Source: CAZCFB01 sp964511535
Lineage (GTDB): Bacteria > Myxococcota_A > Polyangia > GCA-2747355 > CAZCFB01
Reading direction: 5' to 3'
Length of the DNA stretch: 62,522 nt
NCBI GenBank assembly: GCA_964511535.1
Contig: CAZEFW010000035.1
Coordinates: 1 to 62,522, forward strand
Shown: positions 8,400-18,561 of the stretch, piece by piece
How the letters are laid out: each line of letters starts with the position of its first letter
Position numbering within the stretch: the stretch's first letter is position 1
Notes under the pieces: generated by a model
Databases searched by the model: none
The model's input: the letters and a program-made list of their open reading frames with translations, nothing else
Told to the model about the DNA's origin: nothing
Made by a program: the position numbers and the translations under genes

Positions 8400-8939
8400 A
8401 TGCCCGGGCCCTCCTGGCTCCCGGTTCTGGTCGCCGCCGCCGCGGGCGCGCTGCTGATGTCGCTGCTGTGGCGGGCCAGCCGCGCGCTGGACCGCTGGCG
8501 TATGCGCAGGCGCTTTTCCCGGGGCCGCGCCGGCCAGAAAAAGGCCCGCAAGTGGCTGTGCGCCCGTGGCTTCGAGGTGCTGGCCGAGGAGGCCCCGATC
8601 CCCGCGGCGGTGGAGGTCGACGGCGAGCGCCTGCCCTACGAGCTGCGCATCGACTTCGTGGTGAGCAAGGGCCGCCGCGTCTACGGCGTGGAGGTCAAGA
8701 CCGGGTCCCGTGCGCCGGATCCGTCCCACAGAGAGACCCGCCGCCAGCTGCTGGAGTACAGCGCCCACCTGGGCCTGGACGGCCTGTTCCTGCTGGACAT
8801 GGACACGCCACAGCTGATGCAGATCCGCTTCCCCGGGCTCCGGCAGCCGCGCGGCGCAGCGGGCTGGCTCCGGGCGCTGCTCTGGGGTGTCGCGTTGGGC
8901 GCCGCGTTGGGCGCCGCCGCGGCGCGCCTGGCCGGCTGA
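8400..8939 (+). CDS. Membrane-anchored PD-(D/E)XK nuclease-like protein
   Basis: A 179-residue protein with a hydrophobic N-terminal helix (about 6-24), a basic linker (RRRFSRGRAGQKKARKWL), a globular core and a hydrophobic C-terminal helix (about 157-177). The core contains an Asp followed by a beta-strand bearing Glu-x-Lys (IDFVV then YGVEVKTG), the layout of PD-(D/E)XK endonuclease-like folds, with a downstream Arg/Gln helix (HRETRRQLLEY). The predicted catalytic core is therefore flanked by two membrane segments. It starts 5 bp after the glycosylase stop, implying co-expression. Active-site assignment is by pattern only; it might instead be a non-catalytic fold member. Confidence 0.6.
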   Translation: MPGPSWLPVLVAAAAGALLMSLLWRASRALDRWRMRRRFSRGRAGQKKARKWLCARGFEVLAEEAPIPAAVEVDGERLPYELRIDFVVSKGRRVYGVEVKTGSRAPDPSHRETRRQLLEYSAHLGLDGLFLLDMDTPQLMQIRFPGLRQPRGAAGWLRALLWGVALGAALGAAAARLAG

Positions 8940-8942
8940 GCC

Positions 8943-9497
8943 TTACAGCTCCTGGGTGTCCTCCAGCAGCTCCTCGGCCCGCCGGCGCTGCTCGTCCTCG
9001 TCCTCGTCGAGCCACTCGCAGAAGTCGAGCACCACCGCCTCGGCCGGTCGGGACTGGTACAGGCGGTCGTCCCAGTGGGGCAGGGTGCCCGACAGCTCGC
9101 TCTTGAGCGTGTAGCGCAGGCGGCAGGCGCCGTCTCCCTCGGGGATGAAGCGCGCCGAGCCGGCCAGCGCCTTGACCGCGCCCTCGGCGTTGCGGTTGGA
9201 CCAGGTCACCGCCATCTTGCCGTCGTCGTAGCGGTAGCTCAGCGAGTAGCCCACCGAGGCGCGCTCCAGGTGGCCCATGAAGTCCACCTCCAGCGCCCGG
9301 CCCAGCTCGTCGCGCCGGTGCACCACGGCGCCGCCCACCACCCACAGCCAGGTGGGCACGTCGTCCACCTGACAGAAGCGGTGATAGCAGTACGCCGCAG
9401 GCCGCTGCAGGCGCACGGTGATCACCGTCTGCTGGCCCTCCTCGGTGACCTCGAGCTGCAGGTCGTCGGGGGGCGCCTTGTCGTCCGGGCTGTCCAT
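8943..9497 (-). CDS. SRPBCC (START/polyketide-cyclase-like) domain protein
   Basis: A 184-residue soluble protein resembling the SRPBCC hydrophobic-ligand-binding fold. There is an N-terminal beta-strand (QQTVITVRLQRPAAYCYHRF), a middle with alternating strands (ASVGYSLSYRYDDGKMAVTW) and a long acidic C-terminal helix. No catalytic motif can be assigned. The tail is highly charged (DEDEDEQRRR). It lies 15 bp downstream of the alcohol dehydrogenase gene on the same strand and converges on the membrane nuclease-like gene with a 3-bp gap. It probably belongs to the peptidase-dehydrogenase transcription unit. Function unknown. Confidence 0.6.
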   Translation of the reverse strand: MDSPDDKAPPDDLQLEVTEEGQQTVITVRLQRPAAYCYHRFCQVDDVPTWLWVVGGAVVHRRDELGRALEVDFMGHLERASVGYSLSYRYDDGKMAVTWSNRNAEGAVKALAGSARFIPEGDGACRLRYTLKSELSGTLPHWDDRLYQSRPAEAVVLDFCEWLDEDEDEQRRRAEELLEDTQEL

Positions 9498-9512
9498 ATT
9501 CAGCTGTCCATT

Positions 9513-10544
9513 CTACCCCACCCGCAGCACCTTGGCGCCGCGGATCTTGCGCTGCTTGAGCTCCCCCAGCGCGCGGTTGGCGTCGGCCAGGTCGTACTGC
9601 TGCACCTCCGGCCGGATGCCCATCTGGGCGGCCAGCGCCAGGAACTCCGCCACGTCCTGCCGGGCCACGTTGGCCACCGACTTGATCTCCTTTTCCATCC
9701 ACAGGTGCTCGGGGTAGGACAGGCGCGCCAGCGCGTCCTGCCTGTCGGTGTCCTCCTTGCGGATGGCGTTGATCACCAGCCGGCCGCCGGGGCCGAGGGC
9801 AGCCAGGGCGGCCACCACCGGCTTCCACGCCGGCGTGGTGTCGATGATGGCGTCCAGGGCCGCGGGGCTCCGGGCCGCGGTGTCGCCGGCCCAGGCGGCG
9901 CCCAGCTCCAGGGCGAAGGCCCGCTCGCGCTCGCTGCGGGCGAACACGAACACCTCGCTGCCCGGGTAACGATGGCGGGCCATCTTGAGCACCAAGTGGG
10001 CCGACGCGCCGAACCCGGTCAAGCCCAGCGCCTGGCCGTCCGCCAGGCCGCACAGCCGCAGCGAGCGGTAGCCGATGGCGCCGGCGCACAGCAGCGGCGC
10101 CGCCTCGGCGGCAGAGAAGACCTCCGGGACTGCAAAGGCGAAGGCCGCGGGCACGGTCATGTACTCGGCGTAGCCGCCGTCCCGGTCCCGGCCCGTGGCC
10201 AGGAAGTCGGCGCACAGGTTCTCGTCGCCCCTGGCGCAGTGAGCGCAGGCGCCGCAGGCCGAGTGGATCCAGGCCACCCCTGCCCGCTGGCCCTGGCGCA
10301 GCTCCGTGGCGCCCGGGCCGAGGCGTACGACCTCCCCCACGGCCTGGTGCCCCGGCACCACCGGCAAGCGCGGCGGCGGCGTGCGCCCCTCGATCTCGTC
10401 CAGCTCGGTGTGGCAAACGCCGCAGGTGAGCACCCGCAGCAGGGCCTCGCCCGGCTCCGGCTCCGGCGTATCGCGCCGCACCAGGCGCAGGGGCTCGGGG
10501 TTGTCCGCCAGGGGCCCGAGGGCCTCGAGGATCATGGCCTTCAT
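9513..10544 (-). CDS. Zinc-dependent alcohol dehydrogenase (MDR superfamily)
   Basis: A 343-residue medium-chain dehydrogenase that probably interconverts alcohols and aldehydes with NAD(P). The catalytic zinc ligands are in GVCHTELDEIEG and PGHQAVGEV. The structural zinc site is the four-Cys cluster CGACAHCARGDENLC (about 95-109). The cofactor-binding region is atypical: the usual GxGxxG appears as GFGASAHLV (about 174-182), as in the subgroup annotated as zinc-dependent alcohol dehydrogenase 'AdhP/YqhD-unlike'. The start codon overlaps the stop of the upstream M28 peptidase gene (ATGA), so the two are translationally coupled. Substrate unknown. Confidence 0.88.
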   Translation of the reverse strand: MKAMILEALGPLADNPEPLRLVRRDTPEPEPGEALLRVLTCGVCHTELDEIEGRTPPPRLPVVPGHQAVGEVVRLGPGATELRQGQRAGVAWIHSACGACAHCARGDENLCADFLATGRDRDGGYAEYMTVPAAFAFAVPEVFSAAEAAPLLCAGAIGYRSLRLCGLADGQALGLTGFGASAHLVLKMARHRYPGSEVFVFARSERERAFALELGAAWAGDTAARSPAALDAIIDTTPAWKPVVAALAALGPGGRLVINAIRKEDTDRQDALARLSYPEHLWMEKEIKSVANVARQDVAEFLALAAQMGIRPEVQQYDLADANRALGELKQRKIRGAKVLRVG

Positions 10545-12199
10545 TTCGCGCCCTGTCCGGCGCGGGCGAAGCCGCTCTGCTGGTAAAATCGCGGCGGCTG
10601 CTTCTCCGCTGCCAGGCCCAGCACGATCTGTCGCGCCCAGCTCGCGATCTGCACCGCGCCCGACAGGTCCCAGTCCGGCTTCACCTCATCGGTGACCCGG
10701 TGGTAGTGGGTGCGCTTGTAAGCGGCGCGGGCCTTTTGAACCCGCGCAGGGTCCGCTCCGGTGGCCGTGGGCCCCTCGGCCAGCCACACCGCGGGCACGC
10801 CGGCCCGGGCGAAGGAGATCTGATCCGAGCGGTAGAAGAAGCCGTCCAGATCCGGCGGGTGCACCGCGTAGCGCAGCCCGGCCCGGACCGCCGCCTGTCG
10901 CAGCACCGGCCCCAGGGTCGAGTGCCGCGCGCCCAGGGCGGTGACGTCCTCGGTCTGTCCCCACACGTTGGTCAGCTCCAGGTTCAGGTTGGCCACGATC
11001 CCCGACAGGGGCACCGGCGGGTGCGCCACGAAGTAGGCCGAGCCGAGCAGCCCCTCCTCCTCGGCCGTGGGCGCCAGGAAGATGACGTTGATCGGCGGCC
11101 GGTTTTCCGGCATCGCGAAGTGGCGCGCCAGGGCCAGCATCACCGCCGACGCCGAGCAGTTGTCCACGGCGCCGTTGTAGATCTGGTCGCCCTTGAGCGT
11201 CGGGTCCACGCCCAGGTGATCATGGTGCGCGGTGAACACCACCGTCCGGTCGGGCTCTCCGCCGGGCGCGGCCTGCACCATGCCGGCCATGTTCTGCACC
11301 TGCACCTGGCGGAAGGTGGGCCGCTGTCGCACGCGCGCCGTGGCGCCGAGCGGTACCGGCCTGAAGCCCTTGCCCTCTGCCGAGGCGCGCAGGGCCGCCG
11401 GGTCCCTGCCAGCGCGCTTGATCGCCTCGCGCGCCCTGTCCTCGGAGATCCAGCCCTGGAAGCAGTTGTTCGGCACCCGGTCCGGGGTGACGAAGCCCTC
11501 GGCCGACCAGGAGTTGCGCACCACGTCCCAGCCGTAGGTCGCCTTCTTGTCGTTGTGGATCAGCAAGATCCCCAGGGCGCCCAGGCGAGAGGCCTGCTCG
11601 AACTTGTAGGTCCAGCGGCCGTAGTAGGTCATCACCTCCCCCTCGAAGATGCCCCCCGGCCGGTTGCCCGGCTCGTTGACCTCCACCAGCAGCACCTTGC
11701 CTTTCAGATCGGCGCCCTTGACGTCGTCCCAGCCGCGCTCCGTGGCCTGGATCAGGTGCCCCGCGTACACCAGCTCTGCCTCCACCGTCCGTGGGCACTG
11801 CTGGCGGAACGAGCCCACCACGAAGTGCTCGCCGTTCTTCAGGTCGGTGGCGCCGCCGCCGGAAGAGATCTGCACCTCCGCCGCCGGGTCCGGCTTGCTG
11901 CCCAGCAGCGAAAAGGGCTGCAGGTAGCTGTCGCCGAACGCCGGCTTCAGCCCCCACTCCCTGAACAGGCGCGCCTGGTACTCGGTGGCGCGCTGCAGCC
12001 CCGGCTCGCCGATGCCGCGGCCGGCCATGGCGTCGGCCGACAGCGCCTCGATATGGGCCAGCAGTTCGGCCGCGGTGATATCGAAGGCGCCGGGCGAAGC
12101 CCGCCCGGCGGGGGCCGCCGCCCCCCGGGGCGCGGCGGCCGGCGCCGTGGCCACGCAGCCCCCCAGGGAGATGCACGCTGCCATCAGGAGTCGGATCAT
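10541..12199 (-). CDS. M28-family zinc metallopeptidase, lipoprotein
   Basis: A 552-residue exported aminopeptidase-type enzyme anchored as a lipoprotein: MIRLLMAACISLGGC has a classic lipobox (LGGC). A protease-associated insert (about 145-250, with KGKVLLVEVNEPGN) precedes the M28 catalytic part. Zinc ligands are visible in order: HHDHLG, NGAVDN, EEEG, an acidic residue in NLELTN (Glu where family members usually have Asp in NLDM), and the late His in THYHRVTD. It probably trims peptides at the cell surface. It is the first gene of a minus-strand unit with the dehydrogenase and SRPBCC genes, divergent from the LOV kinase. There is no strong Shine-Dalgarno sequence before ATG 12199. Confidence 0.88.
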   Translation of the reverse strand: MIRLLMAACISLGGCVATAPAAAPRGAAAPAGRASPGAFDITAAELLAHIEALSADAMAGRGIGEPGLQRATEYQARLFREWGLKPAFGDSYLQPFSLLGSKPDPAAEVQISSGGGATDLKNGEHFVVGSFRQQCPRTVEAELVYAGHLIQATERGWDDVKGADLKGKVLLVEVNEPGNRPGGIFEGEVMTYYGRWTYKFEQASRLGALGILLIHNDKKATYGWDVVRNSWSAEGFVTPDRVPNNCFQGWISEDRAREAIKRAGRDPAALRASAEGKGFRPVPLGATARVRQRPTFRQVQVQNMAGMVQAAPGGEPDRTVVFTAHHDHLGVDPTLKGDQIYNGAVDNCSASAVMLALARHFAMPENRPPINVIFLAPTAEEEGLLGSAYFVAHPPVPLSGIVANLNLELTNVWGQTEDVTALGARHSTLGPVLRQAAVRAGLRYAVHPPDLDGFFYRSDQISFARAGVPAVWLAEGPTATGADPARVQKARAAYKRTHYHRVTDEVKPDWDLSGAVQIASWARQIVLGLAAEKQPPRFYQQSGFARAGQGAK

Positions 12200-12255
12200 C
12201 CGACGATGATACTCTCACCGTGGTCGTCGAGACACCCCCAGGGGGTTCTGCCGGC

Positions 12256-12285
12256 TGGACGCCGCGCGGCCGGGGCGGATACAAT
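12256..12285 (+). promoter_or_regulatory. Candidate sigma-70-type promoter for the LOV kinase operon
   Basis: TGGACG, 18 bp, then TACAAT (12280-12285) lies in the 160-bp divergent region, about 80 bp upstream of the proposed GTG start. The -10 box is one base from consensus; the -35 box is weak. A CCCCC-A-GGGGG dyad just upstream (12233-12245) may be a regulator site. Confidence 0.35.
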
Positions 12286-12364
12286 GCCCGGCACAGCCAC
12301 AACCAGCCCGCGGGTCAGCTTTTGCCCACGGCCGTAGTCCACCAGATCACTCCAGGGGGTGCGG

Positions 12365-14720
12365 GTGACAGATCGCAAGACCGGAGCGCGGCCCGGAGGC
12401 CAGGATGAATTCCGCGCCGTCGCCGATTTTTCTCCGCTCCCCATGGCCATCAGCCGATTGGCCGACGGCGAGATCCTGTATGCGAACGCCGCGTTCTACG
12501 ACGCCCTCGGAGTCCAGCGGGGAGAGCCCGGGGCCGAGCGGACCGTCGACTTGTACAAAGATCTCGCGGACCGGGAGCGCCTGCTGGCGCTGCTGGAGAG
12601 CCAGGGCACCGTCCGGGCTCACCTGGTGCCCGGCATCTCCCCCGGCGGCGAGCCGCTGGACGCGCTGGCCTCTTTCCAGCGGCTGGAGTTCCAGGGGCAG
12701 GACGCCATCCTGGGCACCTTCGTGGACGTGACGAGGATGCGCAGCCTCGAGCGCGAGCTGGCCCGGAGCCAGGAGCGCTTCCTGCTGGCCCAGCAGGCGG
12801 GGAAGATGGGCGTCTGGGAGCGCGACCTCGAGACCGACGAGGTGACCTGGTCCGAGAACGTCGAGGCGCTGTTCGGGTTGCAGCAGGGGACCTTCGGCGG
12901 GTCGTACCAGGCCTACCTCGACGCCATCCTACCCGAGGACCGGGAGCACATCGAGGCCGAGATCAAGCGCGGCATCGCCGAGGGGACGGGGTTTTGCACC
13001 GAGTACCGCGTGGTCCTGCCCGACGGCAGCGTCAGGTGGATGCAAGATGCGGCGTATATCTTCGGCGCCGAGGGCGGGGAGCCCGGGCGGCTGGTGGGGA
13101 CCGTGAGCGACATCACCGACCGCAAGCTCGCCGAGCGCCAGCGGGAGGAGGCCCTCGAGGCCGTCAGGCAGAGCGCGGCGCGTCACCGCACCCTGTTCGA
13201 GGCGGGCTCCGACGCGGTGGTGCTGGTGGAGGAGGAGACCCTTCGCATCGTGGGCGCCAACAGCGCGGCCCAGGAGCTCTACGGCTACAGCCTCGACGAG
13301 CTGCTGACCATGAGCCCGCTGGACCTGTCGGCCGACCCCGGGGGGACCGTGCGCTCCATCCGCGAGTTCGCGGACCAGGCGGAGAGCCCCCGGACAAAGG
13401 CCAGGATCATGCGGCTGCACCGCAGGAAGGACGGCACCACCTTCCCCGCGGAGATCACCGCCAGCCACTTCACCGCCGACGGGCGGCGGATCAACATCAG
13501 CGCCATCCGCGATATCACCGAGCGTGAGGAGGCCGCCGAGCGTCTGCGGCTGCTGGAGCGCGCCCTCGACGCGGCCGGCAACGGCGTGCTGATCACCGAC
13601 CCGGCCCAGCCCGACAACCCGATCATCTACTGCAACCCGGCCTTCGAGCGCATCACCGGCTACGCCCGCGACGAGGTGCTCGGGCGCAACTGCCGCTTCC
13701 TGCAGGGCGAGGAGCGGGAGCAGCCGGGCGCGCGGCAAATCAGCGGCGCGGTCCAGGCGGCCCGGGGGGTGCGGGCTGTGGTGCGCAACTACCGCAAGGA
13801 TGGCGCGCTGTTCCACAACGAACTGACCATCACCCCGGTGTTCAACAACCAGGGTGAGCTGACCCACTTCGTCGGCATCCTGGACGACGTCACCGCGCGC
13901 CTCGACGCGGAGGCGGCGCTGCAGGAGACCCGCGAGCAGATGGCCCAGGCGGAGAAGCTCGCATCGCTGGGGCTGCTGGTCTCCGCCGTGGCGCACGAGA
14001 TCAACAACCCGAACAGCGTCATCATGCTCAGCGCCCCGGTGCTGGGGGAGGTGATGGAGGCGGCGCTGCCGCTGCTGGAAGCGCGCCAGCTCGCGGAGGG
14101 GGAGTTTCTGGTGGGGCGCATGCCCTGGTCCCAGCTGGGCGGCCGCGTCCCCGGCATGGTGCAGGGCATCATCAAGGGCTCTCGCCGGATCCGGGATTTC
14201 GTCGGCGAGCTGCGCTCGCTGGCCGGAGAGGCGGGCAACTGGTCCAGGCAGCGTGTGGACCTGAACCACGTGGCCCGCGAGGCCTCCGCCCTCGCCGAGG
14301 CACAGGTCCAGCGCGCCACCGGGCGCTTCTCGCTGCGGCTCTGCGACAACCTGCCGCTGGCCCGGGCCAACACCCTGCGGCTGACGCAGGTCGTGGTCTC
14401 GCTGCTCAACAACGCCTGTGAGGCCCTGGATCACCGTGACCAGGCCCTGATCCTCGGCACGCGCCCCGGCCCCGATGTCACCACCATCGAGCTGTTCGTC
14501 ACCGACGAGGGGCGCGGCATGGAGCCGGAGGTGCTGGAGCGTGCGCTGAAGCCGTTCTTCACCACCCGGCGGGCGGAGGGCGGCGCCGGCCTCGGCCTGA
14601 GCGTGGCGCGCCAGATCGTGGAGGCCTACGACGGCGAGCTGACCCTGGAGTCGACGCCCGGCCAGGGCACCACGGCGCGGGTGATCCTGCCGCTGGGTGA
14701 GGCGAGCGTGGAGATCTCGG

Positions 14721-14731
<11 letters not shown>
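12365..14731 (+). CDS. Multi-PAS/LOV sensor histidine kinase
   Basis: A soluble kinase of 788 residues. Four PAS-type domains occupy about residues 15-125, 135-255, 270-385 and 400-510; then come HisKA (His544 in AHEINNP) and a HATPase domain (DEGRGME, GGAGLGLSVA). The fourth PAS is a LOV domain: GRNCRFLQG with the flavin-adduct Cys at 443, plus the Asn-rich strand NYRKDGALFHNELTITPV. LOV domains bind FMN and sense blue light. The conserved signalling Gln of the last strand (FVGxQ) is Leu here (HFVGILDDVT), so transduction may differ. GTG 12365 is preferred for its AGGGGG ribosome site; GTG 12359 is an alternative. It overlaps the sigma-54 response regulator gene by 11 bp: a cognate pair. Confidence 0.9.
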
Positions 14732-16127
<1,396 letters not shown>

Positions 16128-16144
16128 TAAAAATGCCGCAGGTG

Positions 16145-16158
16145 TCAATATAAGTTGA
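16145..16158. promoter_or_regulatory. Palindromic upstream site 1 (TCAA-N6-TTGA)
   Basis: TCAATATAAGTTGA is a dyad with TCAA/TTGA arms. It matches the second copy at 16265 in 11 of 14 positions. Its centre lies about 228 bp upstream of the transcription start predicted from the sigma-54 promoter, a normal distance for an enhancer-binding protein. The adjacent NtrC-type gene is the likely binder. Confidence 0.5.
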
Positions 16159-16264
16159 TGACCGGCAAGTTTTCTTGATCTTCCGCTGGATCCGCTCTGC
16201 CGGCAGTACGGGTACCGCCCGTGGGGACACCCGCTCCGGAACCTGATCATCCCGAGCTTCAGTA

Positions 16265-16278
16265 TCAATAAAAATTGA
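16265..16278. promoter_or_regulatory. Palindromic upstream site 2 (TCAA-N6-TTGA)
   Basis: TCAATAAAAATTGA is the second copy, starting exactly 120 bp after the first and centred about 108 bp upstream of the predicted start point. The outer half-sites are identical to those of copy 1. Confidence 0.5.
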
Positions 16279-16352
16279 TTTCTCCCCCGCGACCTCCGGT
16301 CGGGGAATACTGGATATGTCTAATATTATTGAGTTTTATTACCGTGGCCGGC

Positions 16353-16369
16353 GTGGCCTGTTTTTTGCT
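16353..16369 (+). promoter_or_regulatory. Sigma-54 (-24/-12) promoter for the giant sensory operon
   Basis: GTGGCCTGTTTTTTGCT matches TTGGCACG-N4-TTGCW, with the invariant GG (16355-16356) and GC (16367-16368) exactly 12 bp apart. Only the bases after GGC deviate (CT for AC). The predicted start is near 16380, 73 bp before the first gene. It lies next to a sigma-54 activator gene and downstream of two palindromes. Confidence 0.6.
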
Positions 16370-16452
16370 TTCAAAACAGCCAAATTGAGTGAAGTGTGAA
16401 AAACTGATGGTCCTGTACATTGCGGGTAAGTTTATGATTTCGGGGACTTATA

Positions 16453-18561
16453 GTGGGTGAAAGTGCCGGGACGATGAGCGCAGCAATCGCTGCGCCACGG
16501 CCTTCGGGGTGGCTCCTCACGGGGATCATCATCTCGGGCATCGGGGTTCCGGTGCTGGGAACCCTGGCGCTGCGTGATGTGCCTGGCCGCTGGGTCTCAT
16601 TGCCCATCCATTCAACCCTGGAGGTGCTCGGCGCGGCGCTGGGTCTGGTCCTGGTGGCCATCATCCTCTTCCCCAACGCTGACCGGGTCTCCTCGGCCAG
16701 GCTCTGGATGGCCCAGGCGCTGGCCTCCATGGTGGTCCTGGACATCTTCCACAGCTGCGTGCCCGCTGGCGTCTCCTTCGTCTGGCTGCACAGCCTGGCC
16801 GTGCTCACCGGCGGGATCTTCTTCTCCATGGCCTGGCTGGGCGATGGGCAGCTCCTCGTCAGAAATGCCGCCCTGATCACCGCCGCGGTGGTGGGCGTCT
16901 GCTCGCTCATCGGCTTCTTTTCAGCCCTGCGGCCGGCCAGCCTGCCGCCGATGATCATCGACGGCGCCTTCACCCCTGCGGCGGACGCCATGAACTTCAT
17001 CGGCGGCGGCCTCACCCTGCTGGCCGCGCTCAGGTTCGCGCTGAGCTACCGCGCCACCGGCGCCAGGCATGACCTGCTGGTGCTGCTGCTCTGCCTGCTG
17101 TTCGGCAGCGCCGGGGTGATCTTCAACCTCTCGGACGCCTGGGAGGCGGCCTGGTGGTTCTGGCATGTGCTGCGGCTGGGGGGTTACGGCTTCGCCTTCT
17201 GGCTGGCCATGCAGGCCTACTACCAGTCCACCCGCGCTGACCTGCGCCGGGCCAACGATGAGCTCGTCAGGTCCAACACCCGGCTCGAGGGCGAGGCGGA
17301 GGAGCGGGCCAGGGCCGAGCGGGCGCTCGCCCGGCGCGGCCAGGTGGTCGAGGCGATCAACGAGGTGCTCCACCAGGCCGCGACGCGGCAGACCGAGGAG
17401 GAGGTGGCCAGGGTGGCCCTCACCGAGGCGCAGCGGCTCACCGGCAGCATGTTCGGCTGGATCGGCGAGCTCAACGCGGCTGGCTTGATGGACACCATCG
17501 CCATCAGCAACCCCGGCTGGGAGGCGTGCGACATGGTGGTGGCCGACGCGCGCAACTTCATCAAGGACATGCCGATCCGGGGCATCGACCGCACCCCCCT
17601 CAGGGATGGAAAGCCGCGCATCGTCAACGCGGACCAGATCGCCACCCACCCGGACCGGGTGGGTACGCCCGAGGGTCACCCGGAGCTGACCTGCTTCCTC
17701 GGCGTGCCCTTCCGGCGCGACGCCGAGGTGGTGGGCATGTTCGGGCTGGCCAACCGTGAGGGCGGCTACAGCGAGGCCGACGTGGAGGCGATCCAGGCCC
17801 TGGCCACGCCGTTTTACGAGGCGCTGCTGCGCAAGCGCATGGAGCTCAGGGAGGAGGAGGGGACCCGGGCGCGCGACAGCCAGGCCGAGCTGGCCCAGCT
17901 GCTCCGGGGCGACCTGACCGTGGAAGCGCTGAGCCGCATCGCCATCACCCATGTGTGCAAGGCCCTCGGGGCGCAGGTGGGGCTGATCCACCTGGCCGAC
18001 CGGGAGGGGGTGCTCGTGCGCGCGGCCGGCCACGCCTTCAGGCCGACGCGAGCCCTGCCGGAGCGCCACGCGCCGGGCGAGGGCCTCGTGGGGCAGGCGG
18101 CCCAGGAGCGCGTGGAGATATGCCTGCAGCAGCTGCCCGACCGGTACTTTCGGATCGAGAGCGGCGCCATGCAGGCAGCCCCCGGCGCCCTGCATGTCCA
18201 GCCCGTGGTGCACCAGGACAGCGTTGCGGCGGTGCTGGAGCTCGGCCTGCTCGAGCCGCTGTCAGACCGGCAGAAGGTGCTGCTCCGCGCCCTGTGCGAG
18301 ACCTTCGGCCAGGGCCTCGAGCGCGGCAAGATCCGCCAGGCGCGGACCCGTCACATGGAAGAGGCGAGGCAGCAGAACGAGGCGCTGCAGACCCAGCAGG
18401 AGGAGCTCGCCGCGGCCTACGAAGAGCTGGAGGAGCGCGGCAAGCTGCTGCAGCAATCGGAGCAGCGGCTCCGGGCCGAGCAGGAGGAGCTGCGCGTGAC
18501 CAACGAGGAGCTGCAGGAGAAGAACAGGCTGCTGCAGCGCACCAGGGGACAGGAAGAATGA
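16453..18561 (+). CDS. Membrane sensor protein, MASE-like 7-8 TM plus two GAF domains, no kinase
   Basis: A 702-residue membrane protein. Residues about 20-255 form several hydrophobic helices with a conserved-looking IHSTLEVLG segment, resembling MASE3-type sensory membrane domains. A coiled coil and two GAF domains follow (about 300-460 and 475-630), then a second coiled coil (QQEELAAAYEELEERG, LRAEQEELRVTNEEL) that ends the protein. There is no HisKA, HATPase, cyclase or receiver domain. The GAF-coil part closely resembles the same region of the next protein, whose start overlaps it (ATGA). I infer a co-receptor that docks on the downstream kinase through the coil. GTG 16453 has GGGGA upstream; ATG 16474 is possible. 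Confidence 0.82.
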   Translation: MGESAGTMSAAIAAPRPSGWLLTGIIISGIGVPVLGTLALRDVPGRWVSLPIHSTLEVLGAALGLVLVAIILFPNADRVSSARLWMAQALASMVVLDIFHSCVPAGVSFVWLHSLAVLTGGIFFSMAWLGDGQLLVRNAALITAAVVGVCSLIGFFSALRPASLPPMIIDGAFTPAADAMNFIGGGLTLLAALRFALSYRATGARHDLLVLLLCLLFGSAGVIFNLSDAWEAAWWFWHVLRLGGYGFAFWLAMQAYYQSTRADLRRANDELVRSNTRLEGEAEERARAERALARRGQVVEAINEVLHQAATRQTEEEVARVALTEAQRLTGSMFGWIGELNAAGLMDTIAISNPGWEACDMVVADARNFIKDMPIRGIDRTPLRDGKPRIVNADQIATHPDRVGTPEGHPELTCFLGVPFRRDAEVVGMFGLANREGGYSEADVEAIQALATPFYEALLRKRMELREEEGTRARDSQAELAQLLRGDLTVEALSRIAITHVCKALGAQVGLIHLADREGVLVRAAGHAFRPTRALPERHAPGEGLVGQAAQERVEICLQQLPDRYFRIESGAMQAAPGALHVQPVVHQDSVAAVLELGLLEPLSDRQKVLLRALCETFGQGLERGKIRQARTRHMEEARQQNEALQTQQEELAAAYEELEERGKLLQQSEQRLRAEQEELRVTNEELQEKNRLLQRTRGQEE

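Larger units (their letters stand above)
16128..16452 (+). other. AT-rich regulatory intergenic region between two signalling operons
   Basis: This 325-bp gap is far more AT-rich than its surroundings and has no convincing gene. It holds two 14-bp palindromes (16145, 16265) and a sigma-54-type promoter (16353-16369), followed by about 85 bp of leader before the next gene. I see no clear intrinsic terminator after the response-regulator gene, so read-through into the next operon is possible. Confidence 0.7.

Noticed and set aside
12233..12245. CCCCC-A-GGGGG dyad read as a terminator
   Set aside because: It has a one-base loop and no T-run, and lies between divergent genes, so it is not a credible terminator; kept only as a possible regulator site.
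17955..18557. Upstream extension of the giant hybrid kinase
   Set aside because: It is out of frame with the GAF protein encoded there and Ala/Arg/Gly-rich; a signal peptide follows ATG 18558 at an ATGA junction.
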